From the NCBI RefSeq assembly GCF_028750675.1, contig NZ_JAQQPZ010000002.1:1800-65799 (forward strand): 64,000 nucleotides of DNA, written 5' to 3'. Numbering within the stretch: position 1 is the first letter of the stretch; every line of letters begins with the position of its first letter. Positions 8,287 to 16,202 of the stretch are shown in pieces. The notes under the pieces were generated by a model that ran no database searches, was not told where the DNA came from, and saw only the letters and a list, made by a program, of their open reading frames with translations. Both the position numbers and the translations under genes were made by a program. The DNA comes from Shewanella metallivivens. Its GTDB lineage: Bacteria; Pseudomonadota; Gammaproteobacteria; Enterobacterales; Shewanellaceae.

Positions 8287-8315
8287 AGCCCAATCGGTCA
8301 CGATTGGGCTTTTTT
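8287..8315 (+). terminator. Rho-independent terminator of trhO
   Basis: AGCCCAATCG pairs perfectly with CGATTGGGCT across a four-base loop, followed by a run of six T residues. Confidence 0.9.
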
Positions 8316-8498
8316 GTTGTGATTGTGTGCTCAAAGAATGCCAACCATCTGAGATAGCATATTTTCAGTACTTATTATTTAGGTTTTATTTATGGTGTTT
8401 GAGCAAAGTTGTTATTAAACCCGTATAAATGGTTTAGCAAGTGCTATAAGTGTGCTATTTTGAGCGCTTTTTTCGATTAGACGACTGAAGGTAAGCCA

Positions 8499-9905
8499 AT
8501 GTTTGTTGGATTTGATTATGGCAGTGCCAACTGTGCAATAGGGGTAATGATTGACGGTGCGGTAACCTTACTGCCATTATCCGCCGATTCTGATTTTATG
8601 CCTTCAACCTTATATGCCATGGACCGCGAGCTCATTGCTGAAGCGGTATACCAAGGATTACCAGAAAGCTTTAAAGCTGAATATTCTCACCTTCGCAGCT
8701 CGCAATTAATGCGTGCTAAGCAAATGCGCCACGAGCTAGATTTGCTGCCTAATGAGCAAGCTGTGTTTGTGGGGCAAGCGGCCATTGATGCATACCTTGA
8801 AATGCCAGAAGAAGGATTTTATGTCCGTTCGCCAAAATCATTTTTAGGCGCTAACGGTCTGCGCCCAGATCAAATAGGCTTGTTTGAAGACATTGTCACC
8901 TTAATGATGCAACACGTGAAAACCCTGACCGATAACGCACTGCAGCAAAAGTCGTTGCCAGCGGCAACTCATGCGGTGATTGGCCGGCCGGTAAACTTTC
9001 AAGGTATAGGCGGTGAAGACAGTAACCAACAAGCTGAAACCATTTTACGTCTTGCGGCATCGCGCGCAGGCTTTACTGAAGTGACATTCTTGTTTGAGCC
9101 ATTAGCCGCAGGGATGGATTTTGAGTCAACCCTAGACAGCGATAATACGGTATTGGTGGTCGACGTTGGCGGCGGTACAACGGATTGTTCAGTAGTAACG
9201 ATGGGACCTTCGCACAGTAACAATACCGATCGTACTCAAGATTGTTTAGGCCATTCTGGCCAACGTATTGGCGGCAACGATTTAGACATCGCCCTGGCGA
9301 TGACAGGCTTAATGCCGAGTTTTGGCGCAGATAGCGTAATGACTAACGGTAAACCTATGCCAAGAGCGCCATTTTGGAATGCCGTGTCGGTGAACGACAT
9401 TAGTGCCCAGCGCGATTTTGTCAGCTTAGCATCGCGTAAATTGGTCGAGTCAATGATAAAAGAGGCGGAACAGCCACAACTACTCAAACGCTTACAAACG
9501 GTGCAAAAAAATCAAATGAGTTACCAAGTGGTACGCCAGGCTGAAACGGCTAAAATCAGTTTGTCTGACGTTGACACAACTGAGTGTTCACTTGATTTTA
9601 TTGAAAAAGACTTGTTTGTCACTCTCACGGCCGCTCAGTTTGAACAAGCCATTAGTGATCCATTAGCTAAAGTTGAAGCGTTAATGAAACAAGCCATGCA
9701 AACGGCAATGACAGTTGCTCAACAACAAGATTGCGCAATACCAAGCTGTCCTGATATTGTTTATGTTACGGGTGGTACAGCGCGTAGCCCAGCGATATAT
9801 CAAAAAATTGCCAGTGTTTATCCATCTGCAAAAGTGGTGGTTGGCGATCACTTTGGTTCGGTCACGGCTGGGTTAACCCGTTGTGCCCAATATGCATTTA
9901 ACTAA
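8499..9905 (+). CDS. yegD: YegD, Hsp70-family chaperone-like ATPase
   Basis: A 468-residue protein of the YegD branch of the Hsp70/actin superfamily. It has the phosphate-1 loop at the very N-terminus (VGFDYGSANCAIGV), phosphate-2 (VLVVDVGGGTTDCSVV, about residue 215), and the adenosine motif (IVYVTGGTARSPAI, about residue 430). It has only the nucleotide-binding domain plus short insertions and lacks the DnaK substrate-binding domain, as usual for YegD. The exact cellular role is not established. It is followed after 14 bases by a CreA-family gene, so the two may be cotranscribed. Confidence 0.9.
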   Translation: MFVGFDYGSANCAIGVMIDGAVTLLPLSADSDFMPSTLYAMDRELIAEAVYQGLPESFKAEYSHLRSSQLMRAKQMRHELDLLPNEQAVFVGQAAIDAYLEMPEEGFYVRSPKSFLGANGLRPDQIGLFEDIVTLMMQHVKTLTDNALQQKSLPAATHAVIGRPVNFQGIGGEDSNQQAETILRLAASRAGFTEVTFLFEPLAAGMDFESTLDSDNTVLVVDVGGGTTDCSVVTMGPSHSNNTDRTQDCLGHSGQRIGGNDLDIALAMTGLMPSFGADSVMTNGKPMPRAPFWNAVSVNDISAQRDFVSLASRKLVESMIKEAEQPQLLKRLQTVQKNQMSYQVVRQAETAKISLSDVDTTECSLDFIEKDLFVTLTAAQFEQAISDPLAKVEALMKQAMQTAMTVAQQQDCAIPSCPDIVYVTGGTARSPAIYQKIASVYPSAKVVVGDHFGSVTAGLTRCAQYAFN

Positions 9906-9919
9906 ATAGAGTCAATACT

Positions 9920-10432
9920 ATGCTGAGTCAATTAAGGTTTAAGTTTGCAATGGATGCGTCTAAAACGGCATCACTATTTTTAGCAACATTGGTAGGTTGT
10001 GTAGTACTGAGTGGTTGTAGCGATGATGTGGGGAAAGTCAGCTTAGGGCTGTTTACCACCAAAGATGTGATTATTGACGCAAAACACGATCCTAAAATAC
10101 CAGGAGTGACTTGTCATATTAGCCGTATTGAGGCCAATTTGGATTTAGCTGACCCGTCTGATATGAGCATCAGTTGTCGTCAAACTGGCCCGATTAGCCA
10201 GGCCGATCTCGCCAGCATTGACATGGGTAAAAATGGTGAAGTGGTGTTTAAGGAGTCTTTGAGCATTTTATTTAAAAGCCTAAAAGTGCGCCGTATTTTT
10301 GATGCTGAAAATCAAACCTTATTGTATTTATCATACTCAACCAAAGAAACCAATGGCAGCCATAAACATGCCTTGTCTACCGTGCCGCTATATGGCACTG
10401 CAGCTTGGCAAAAACCATTAACCACAAAATAA
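9920..10432 (+). CDS. creA: CreA-family exported protein
   Basis: A 170-residue protein matching the CreA family: after an N-terminal signal it contains VTCHISRIEANL, ISCRQTGPIS, GEVVFKESLSILFKSLKVRRIFDA and YLSYSTKE, the usual conserved blocks, ending STVPLY. The signal region ends LSGCSDD, which looks like a lipobox, so it may be a lipoprotein rather than a free periplasmic protein as in E. coli. The ATG at 9950 (MDASKTASL) gives a more ordinary signal peptide and may be the true start; AAGG lies ahead of it. The family's function is unknown. Confidence 0.82.
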   Translation: MLSQLRFKFAMDASKTASLFLATLVGCVVLSGCSDDVGKVSLGLFTTKDVIIDAKHDPKIPGVTCHISRIEANLDLADPSDMSISCRQTGPISQADLASIDMGKNGEVVFKESLSILFKSLKVRRIFDAENQTLLYLSYSTKETNGSHKHALSTVPLYGTAAWQKPLTTK

Positions 10433-10442
10433 ACGCATAATA

Positions 10443-10472
10443 AAAAAGGCAATCAAAATAGATTTCCTTTTT
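10443..10472. terminator. Bidirectional terminator between convergent genes
   Basis: AAAAAGG and CCTTTTT arms with an inner ATC/GAT pair flank a short loop, located between the convergent creA-like and membrane-protein genes. Confidence 0.55.
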
Positions 10473-10488
10473 AATGATGAGCTGGCGG

Positions 10489-10914
10489 TTATACCCGTGC
10501 CGCACGTTTTAATATCCATAACCACAATACTGGCAATAGGGTGATATAGAAAAACATGGCAGTAGCGCCGATATCGCCCGACAACAAAGTGCTAAAAATA
10601 AACCTGACAATACCCATCGGGTCCCACGGCATGTAATGCAGATTACCGTGTAATAACATGGTTGCTAATACTACAATGGTCACCGCTAACCATTGTTTGC
10701 TTGGCTCATAGCTTTTAATCACAAATGCCGGAATAAACGCCACTAAACCTATCCCGACAACGTTTTGAGCTAAATGGGTGATGGTAGGATAGCCACTTAG
10801 GTTAAACCACCAAAATACATTACCCGCAGCAGACTGTCCTATCGCTGCGATGCTTAACGCGAAATAAGTCACCCCAATACATAAGCTGAGTATGATTAAT
10901 CTGATAAAGTTCAT
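10489..10914 (-). CDS. Four-helix membrane protein of unknown function
   Basis: A 141-residue hydrophobic protein with four predicted membrane segments, roughly residues 5-27, 47-66, 76-92 and 111-136. Between the third and fourth is a polar loop with HGNLHYMPWDPMGIVRF, and the C-terminus is basic (LKRAARV), likely cytosolic. No enzymatic motif is seen and I do not recognise the family. It ends 30 bases ahead of nothing obvious and lies just downstream of metC on the same strand, so read-through from metC is possible. Confidence 0.65.
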   Translation of the reverse strand: MNFIRLIILSLCIGVTYFALSIAAIGQSAAGNVFWWFNLSGYPTITHLAQNVVGIGLVAFIPAFVIKSYEPSKQWLAVTIVVLATMLLHGNLHYMPWDPMGIVRFIFSTLLSGDIGATAMFFYITLLPVLWLWILKRAARV

Positions 10915-10944
10915 TTGTGTCCTTTTAAATGATTGATAAAAAGC

Positions 10945-12135
10945 TTACTTGTTTAACACGGCATTGTAACGTTCAAAAGCCGCGTCAAGATCGGCAATTA
11001 AGTCATCGGTATCTTCTAAGCCGATGTGTAATCTAATCAACGGCTTGCTGCTATCCCACTGGGTGGCAGTGCGAATATTATTAATACCAAATACGCCTAA
11101 AATCAAGCTTTCAAAACCGCCCCATGAAAAGCCCATTTTAAAGTGTGCCATGTTTTCAACAAATGCGGTAACAGATTGTAAGTCACCTTGTTTTAATACA
11201 AATGAAAATAGACCATTGCCACTAGTAAAGTCGCGTTTAAAGAACTCGTGGCCGGGACATGTGTCAAACGCAGGGTGGCGGACGTGATCGACTTCTGGGC
11301 GGCTTGCTAACCAGTTTGCCACTTTAAGGGCATTTTTATTATGTTGCGCCATACGCACACCTAAAGTGCGTAAACCTCGGGCAGCAAGATAGACATCGTC
11401 TGGAGAGGTGGTTTGCCCCATTAAATAACTGTTTTCGCGCAGTTGCTCCCAACATTTTTCATTGGCGGTTGCGGTGCCCAACATGACGTCTGAATGGCCA
11501 ACAATGTATTTCGTTGCGGCTTGAATCGATACATCAACACCCATGTCAAATGGGCGCGAGTTAATCGGTGATGCCCAGGTATTATCGAGCATGACAATCA
11601 TGTCGTGTTCGTGTGCGATGCGGCTTAATGTTGGTACATCTTGCACTTCCATGGTGATGGAACCAGGAGATTCTAAAAACAGCACCTTGGTATTGGGACG
11701 AATAAGCTCTCGAATGCCTTCACCTATCATTGGGTCGTAGTAGGTGGTTTCGATACCAAATCCGGCGAGCATTTTATTACATAAATCGCGCGTGGGTTCA
11801 TAGGCTGTGTCGACCATGAGTAAATGGTCGCCACTTTTTAAAAACGACAATAATGCACTACTGATTGCCCCAGCGCCTGATGGGTATAACGCCGTGCCCA
11901 CACCGCCTTCAAGTTCACTGATGGCTTGTTGAAATGAAAAGTGGGTTGGGGTGCCGCGGCGGCCGTAAAACATTTCGCCGTTGGTTTTGTTTTTAATCGC
12001 AAACCGCATGTCATCCATGGTGTCGAATACCACTGTAGAGGCTCTAAATACGGGGGGATTAATCACACCTTTGGTGAATTTTTTCTCGCGGCCGACACTG
12101 ACAATTTGGGTGGCGAGTTTGTCGTTTTTGCTCAT
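10945..12135 (-). CDS. metC: Cystathionine beta-lyase (MetC)
   Basis: A 396-residue member of the Cys/Met PLP-dependent family. Visible hallmarks are YGRRGTPTHFSFQQ (substrate and phosphate binding), LYPSGAGAIS, LDNTWASP (the Asp that contacts the PLP ring nitrogen), and SIQAATKYIVGHSDVMLG, whose Lys forms the Schiff base with PLP. The C-terminal SWGGFESL and IRLHIGLED are family signatures. It cleaves cystathionine to homocysteine, pyruvate and ammonia in methionine synthesis. Length is normal for MetC. The call over cystathionine gamma-synthase or gamma-lyase rests on the overall pattern (YGRRGTPT, SWGGFESL), which is MetC-like. Confidence 0.9.
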   Translation of the reverse strand: MSKNDKLATQIVSVGREKKFTKGVINPPVFRASTVVFDTMDDMRFAIKNKTNGEMFYGRRGTPTHFSFQQAISELEGGVGTALYPSGAGAISSALLSFLKSGDHLLMVDTAYEPTRDLCNKMLAGFGIETTYYDPMIGEGIRELIRPNTKVLFLESPGSITMEVQDVPTLSRIAHEHDMIVMLDNTWASPINSRPFDMGVDVSIQAATKYIVGHSDVMLGTATANEKCWEQLRENSYLMGQTTSPDDVYLAARGLRTLGVRMAQHNKNALKVANWLASRPEVDHVRHPAFDTCPGHEFFKRDFTSGNGLFSFVLKQGDLQSVTAFVENMAHFKMGFSWGGFESLILGVFGINNIRTATQWDSSKPLIRLHIGLEDTDDLIADLDAAFERYNAVLNK

Positions 12136-12250
12136 GTGTTCACTTCCATATTCAGCCGTTTAGCGCTGACTTAGCATATCAAAAAATAAAATCTGGGTGT
12201 CATCCTAGCACCTACAAGCGTAAATAAAAGCGCCTAAGTGCTGTGGTTGA

Positions 12251-14422
12251 CTATTTTTCATCAATTAAAGGCAGTGTCAGACAGATTTCGACACCTTGGA
12301 TGTTATCTTCTAAAAGGTTAGTGGCTTTAATTTTGCCATGATGAAAATCGGTCACTAGGCGGGCAATATATAAGCCTAGCCCTAAGTGGGGTTTACCATT
12401 AACGCCTTGTGGACGAATAGACACCATGGATTCAAAAATTTGGCTGTCCATGTCTTTAGGCAGTAAAGGGCCGATATTACTGACCTTTAAAATGGCTTGC
12501 TTGTGAAGTTGTGTCAGGCTAACCGTAATAGCGCTGCCTTTATCGCTGAACTCAATGGCGTTATTAATCAGTTTATCCATTAGTTGGGCGATGTATTCGG
12601 GCACGCCCTGACATGGCATGGCTTTGTCTTCAATGTGGACGGTAAACAATTGTTCAGGATAAGTGATTTGGTATCCCTGCATGCAGCCGCTAATGACTTT
12701 TTTAAGCGAAAACCGACAGCTTTCTGCTTGGGTTAAGCTGGCTTCTAATCGTGTGGCTTCACTCAAATTATTTAAGATTAGGTGCAGACGATTAACGCCT
12801 TCTTGAGCGCGATTAACGTATTTTTGCGATGGCTCGTTAAGTTGCTGTAAGCCTAAATGTTCAAGCGAACTGCGCACAACCGCGACTGGGGTGCGTAACT
12901 CGTGAGACAAGCGTGAAGACATGTTTTCAAGGTAATGAGTGTATTGCCCTAAACGACTGACAATACTTGAAAAACTGCGTGATAAGTCGCCAATTTCATC
13001 CCGATTTTTAGACGCCACAATTTGTTGGCGAACCCGGCCCTGACTGTCGATGGCCAATTCAGCTTGGTCGCGTAAACGGCGGATACGGCTCGAGATGCTC
13101 GAGGCAAAAATAAACAGCGCCAGTGTGCCCATGCTCATAATGGTTAAAATCACGTTGAACAGCTTTTCAAGCGCGCGGTTACGTAAACTGCGAATACCAT
13201 GGGTGGTTTCTTCGGCAATCACTACTCCCATTACTTTATCGTCAATCCAAATGGGGCTGGCTGCAGCCAATACAACGGCTTTATTGTCTGGGGTTAAGCG
13301 CCAGGTGGAACCTTGCTTACCACTTAAGGCTTTTTCAATGTGGCTGCCAGTCAGTTCGGTTGAGTCTTGCAGAGAGTCAATAAAATCTTGTGGGGGCCGG
13401 GTGAGTATTTTGTAGTACATGGGTAATAAATATTGTTGCTGAAAACGTTGCCAAAATGAATTGGGTTGACTCACATTCAAGTCGTCTGCCCAGGTATTGG
13501 ACGAGGTGCGAATATCGCCCGACTTAGCTAACACACGGCCATGATTATCGACCACCCAAATGCGTGAGCTGTTGTGGCTCATGCCTTTAATAATGCTTTC
13601 GATTTCAGGCGAGGGCACTAATACCGTACCTAAACTGGCAACGGAGTCGGTGGCTGAGGTGCCAATCACATTAACCAATTGACGATTATTGGTATCGTTA
13701 ACGTTATGAATGGCAAATCCCAATTTGCTGCCCACCATGGTGAGGGGCAGCCTAAACTCGATATTATACCCCTGATCTGTTTGCAACCACTGTCCCTGTA
13801 TACGCGATTCAGGCTCAACAGGTGTCGATTGAGTGGGGTCGGCGGGCAGTTCAAATGCACTTAACCAACCGCTTTTGGTATTGGCAATAATGTAACGCCT
13901 AAATTGACCATCTGGCGACTGGGTGGCCATCACTAAATGATCGTTTCTGTCGATCCGTAAACTTTTACGGCTACGAAACACAACTTGTGGATCGTTTACC
14001 TCGAAATAGCCATATAAGTAACCGCCATATTTACCCACCATGTGGGTGAAGCTGATATTGGTGGGTTCGGATTCATTACGTCGATAAATGAGATGGTTAT
14101 CGGCATAATTTAACGTGCGGTGTTGGTATAGGTCCCAGTCAGCTAATTTGCCGTCTAATTGAATTGGGCCAGCAATGGGATAGGCGTATAAATCGCGACC
14201 TTTTTCTACCTGATTTAAAAAACTGGCCTGATTATCAAACAGTTTTGGCCGCTCGTGTAATGCAGTGGCTAATGCTTGGGTGGTGCCCTCAAGGGTTTTT
14301 TCTTGACCATGACGCAGGTATTTTTCCATCTCCCATACGTACTCGTACCCAAGCCAAGGCAGGCAGAGTAAAAATAATGACAAGATAACGACTTTGGCTC
14401 GCAGCCCTAACGGTAAATACAT
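12251..14422 (-). CDS. pdsS: Sensor histidine kinase of the proteobacterial dedicated sortase system (PdsS)
   Basis: A 723-residue membrane kinase. A first transmembrane segment (about 8-26) is followed by a very large periplasmic region (about 27-425), a second segment (FNVILTIMSMGTLALFIFAS), a HAMP-like linker, the H-box SHELRTPVAVVRSSLEHL (His near residue 505), the N-box LINNAIEFSD and the G-box HLGLGLYIAR. The periplasmic part contains PIQLDGKLADWD followed by a beta-rich stretch, which resembles a CBM9-like carbohydrate-binding fold; this is my reading, not established. It starts three bases after the response-regulator stop and is transcribed away from the sortase arm. The signal is unknown. 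Confidence 0.88.
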   Translation of the reverse strand: MYLPLGLRAKVVILSLFLLCLPWLGYEYVWEMEKYLRHGQEKTLEGTTQALATALHERPKLFDNQASFLNQVEKGRDLYAYPIAGPIQLDGKLADWDLYQHRTLNYADNHLIYRRNESEPTNISFTHMVGKYGGYLYGYFEVNDPQVVFRSRKSLRIDRNDHLVMATQSPDGQFRRYIIANTKSGWLSAFELPADPTQSTPVEPESRIQGQWLQTDQGYNIEFRLPLTMVGSKLGFAIHNVNDTNNRQLVNVIGTSATDSVASLGTVLVPSPEIESIIKGMSHNSSRIWVVDNHGRVLAKSGDIRTSSNTWADDLNVSQPNSFWQRFQQQYLLPMYYKILTRPPQDFIDSLQDSTELTGSHIEKALSGKQGSTWRLTPDNKAVVLAAASPIWIDDKVMGVVIAEETTHGIRSLRNRALEKLFNVILTIMSMGTLALFIFASSISSRIRRLRDQAELAIDSQGRVRQQIVASKNRDEIGDLSRSFSSIVSRLGQYTHYLENMSSRLSHELRTPVAVVRSSLEHLGLQQLNEPSQKYVNRAQEGVNRLHLILNNLSEATRLEASLTQAESCRFSLKKVISGCMQGYQITYPEQLFTVHIEDKAMPCQGVPEYIAQLMDKLINNAIEFSDKGSAITVSLTQLHKQAILKVSNIGPLLPKDMDSQIFESMVSIRPQGVNGKPHLGLGLYIARLVTDFHHGKIKATNLLEDNIQGVEICLTLPLIDEK

Positions 14423-14425
14423 AAA

Positions 14426-15115
14426 TTAAATATTGTCCCAGCGGTAGCCCATGCCATAAACCGTGTCGATACAATCAAATTCATTATCGATGGCAATAAA
14501 CTTTTTACGAATGCGTTTTACGTGGGAGGTAATGGTACTGTCGTCGACGTAGATTTTGGCTTCTTGCATTAAATCTTGACGGCTGCGTACATGCCCCGGG
14601 TGTTTGGCCATCGCATGGACCATCCAAAACTCAGTAACGGTAAGCTCAATAGGCTGGCTTTTCCAATACACCTGAATACGGTTGCCATCGATGGTTAAAT
14701 GGCCGCGCTCGAGCAGATTGTCTTCAATTGGGCTTGAGCCAATCAGCTCTGAGCGGCGAAACAATGCGGCAATCCGTGCGAGTAAATGCGGAAAACTCAC
14801 ATCTTTAGTTAAATAATCATCGGCGCCTAAACGCAAGCCGCAAACCGTGTCGAAATCACTGTCACGGGCGGTTAAAAAGATAATCGGCAAGCTGCTCGAC
14901 ATGGCCCTAAGAGCTTGACACAGGGTAAATCCACCATCAATTTCATGTTCAAGACCAATATCAATAATGGCTAAATCGGGCAGGCGTGCATTAAAGGCCA
15001 ACATCGCAGCAGGGCGATTCGGATAAGCTTGGACACTGTAACCTTGTTGTTGCAGTACATCTTTGTAGTTTTCGCGGATAGCCGCTTCGTCTTCAACAAT
15101 GGCAATTCTTTTCAT
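14426..15115 (-). CDS. pdsR: Response regulator of the dedicated sortase system (PdsR)
   Basis: A 229-residue OmpR/PhoB-type regulator. The receiver domain (about 3-118) has the acidic pair EDE, the phosphoacceptor Asp in LAIIDIGLEHEIDG, the conserved Thr in IIFLTARD, and the Lys in DDYLTKD. The winged-helix domain (about 135-227) ends RIRKKF..IDTVYGMGYRW. It lies immediately ahead of the kinase gene and is divergent from pdsO, the substrate gene and the sortase. TTGCCA repeats at helical spacing in the shared upstream region are a plausible binding site. Confidence 0.9.
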   Translation of the reverse strand: MKRIAIVEDEAAIRENYKDVLQQQGYSVQAYPNRPAAMLAFNARLPDLAIIDIGLEHEIDGGFTLCQALRAMSSSLPIIFLTARDSDFDTVCGLRLGADDYLTKDVSFPHLLARIAALFRRSELIGSSPIEDNLLERGHLTIDGNRIQVYWKSQPIELTVTEFWMVHAMAKHPGHVRSRQDLMQEAKIYVDDSTITSHVKRIRKKFIAIDNEFDCIDTVYGMGYRWDNI

Positions 15116-15200
15116 GGTGTGACTTCAATTCATAGGGATATAAATGGATACCCTGCTGACTATACAGGATTTTATCCACCAAAAAAGCCGTCACAGCCAA

Positions 15201-15238
15201 TTGCCATATTGTTGCCACATTTGATCGCAACATTGCCA
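15201..15238 (+). promoter_or_regulatory. Three TTGCCA repeats at 11- and 21-bp pitch, candidate PdsR box
   Basis: TTGCCA starts at 15201, 15212 and 15233, so the copies are one and two helical turns apart on the same face. OmpR/PhoB-type regulators typically bind direct repeats at 11-bp pitch. The site lies between pdsR and pdsO, about 115 bp upstream of pdsO and 86 bp from the pdsR start. Confidence 0.5.
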
Positions 15239-15353
15239 TTTTTGCTCCCCAATAAAGCCATTTATATTTTGTTTAATAACGGCATAAAGTTATTTGGTTG
15301 CACGTTAACTCAATGACTTTCACTTTACACATTATTGCTAAAAGGGACTCATT

Positions 15354-16115
15354 ATGAAAAAGCAACTTATCGCCGCCACTGTTATTAGCGCAATCTTATT
15401 ACCACACACTGCATGGGCAACTGCCGTTGAGCCACAACATGAACGTGAACATACTGAAGAGTTGGTTGGTTTAAGCTCGGGGATATTACTCGGTGCTGTT
15501 GTCGCAGGTCCGGTTGGCGCAATCATTGGGGCGTTCACTGGCACCATTATTGGTAAAACGGTGGCCGATGAAGCTGAAATTTCCGATAAAAATCAACAGT
15601 TAGTAAAACAAGAACACGCATTGGTAGAGCAACAGCAGCAACTCATTGCCATGGATTTGCAACAACAAGAGTTAGTGCAGGTGTCTGAGAAGTATTATGA
15701 GTTACAAACTAACCTCGCTGAGCTAAAAGCCAATCAACAGCAAACGCTTAATGAACTCACTATTGGCATGAATGTGCAATTTAAAACCGGTTCGAGCCAA
15801 ATAGAGCCATTATTTAAGCAGCAATTAGACAATGTGGCGTACATGATGACCTTATCGCCAGAATTGACAATAGATTTAACCGGTTATGCTGACCGCCGTG
15901 GTGATGACCAATATAACCAGGCGTTGTCGGAGCAACGCTTGGCTGAGGTTAGCCAGTATTTAGTCAATCAGGGTATTGATAAACAACGCTTACATGGCCA
16001 AGCCTACGGCGCGACATTGCCATTACACGCAGAGCAAAATCATGAAAATGACTTTTTCGACCGCCGTGTGACGTTGACCTTAATGTCACCTGATGCCGAA
16101 CTCGCAGCAAACTAA
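15354..16115 (+). CDS. pdsO: Sortase-associated OmpA-like protein PdsO
   Basis: A 253-residue envelope protein with a signal peptide ending near ATAWA-type residues 20-24 (LLPHTAWA). It is followed by a glycine-rich membrane-active stretch (about 40-68: LGAVVAGPVGAIIGAFTGTIIG), a glutamine-rich coiled-coil (about 75-140) and a C-terminal OmpA-like domain (about 140-248) with LTGYADRRGDDQYNQALSEQR, which normally binds peptidoglycan diaminopimelate. It is the first gene of the sortase arm. It probably anchors or spaces the sortase substrate at the cell wall, though this is inferred. Confidence 0.88.
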   Translation: MKKQLIAATVISAILLPHTAWATAVEPQHEREHTEELVGLSSGILLGAVVAGPVGAIIGAFTGTIIGKTVADEAEISDKNQQLVKQEHALVEQQQQLIAMDLQQQELVQVSEKYYELQTNLAELKANQQQTLNELTIGMNVQFKTGSSQIEPLFKQQLDNVAYMMTLSPELTIDLTGYADRRGDDQYNQALSEQRLAEVSQYLVNQGIDKQRLHGQAYGATLPLHAEQNHENDFFDRRVTLTLMSPDAELAAN

Positions 16116-16153
16116 TTTCCCATTACTTCTTTTTATGATTTGTTAAATAGTGA

Positions 16154-16190
16154 CCCTGTTACGCCATATGGCAGCATCAACGTAACAGGG
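16154..16190 (+). promoter_or_regulatory. Intercistronic hairpin directly upstream of the sortase-substrate SD
   Basis: CCCTGTTACG (16154-16163) pairs perfectly with CGTAACAGGG (16181-16190) across a 17-base loop. The stem ends one base before AAGGAG (16192-16197), the Shine-Dalgarno of the next gene. There is no T-run, so it is not a terminator; a role in mRNA processing, stability or translation of the abundant substrate is possible. Confidence 0.45.
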
Positions 16191-16202
16191 TAAGGAGTTG
16201 CT

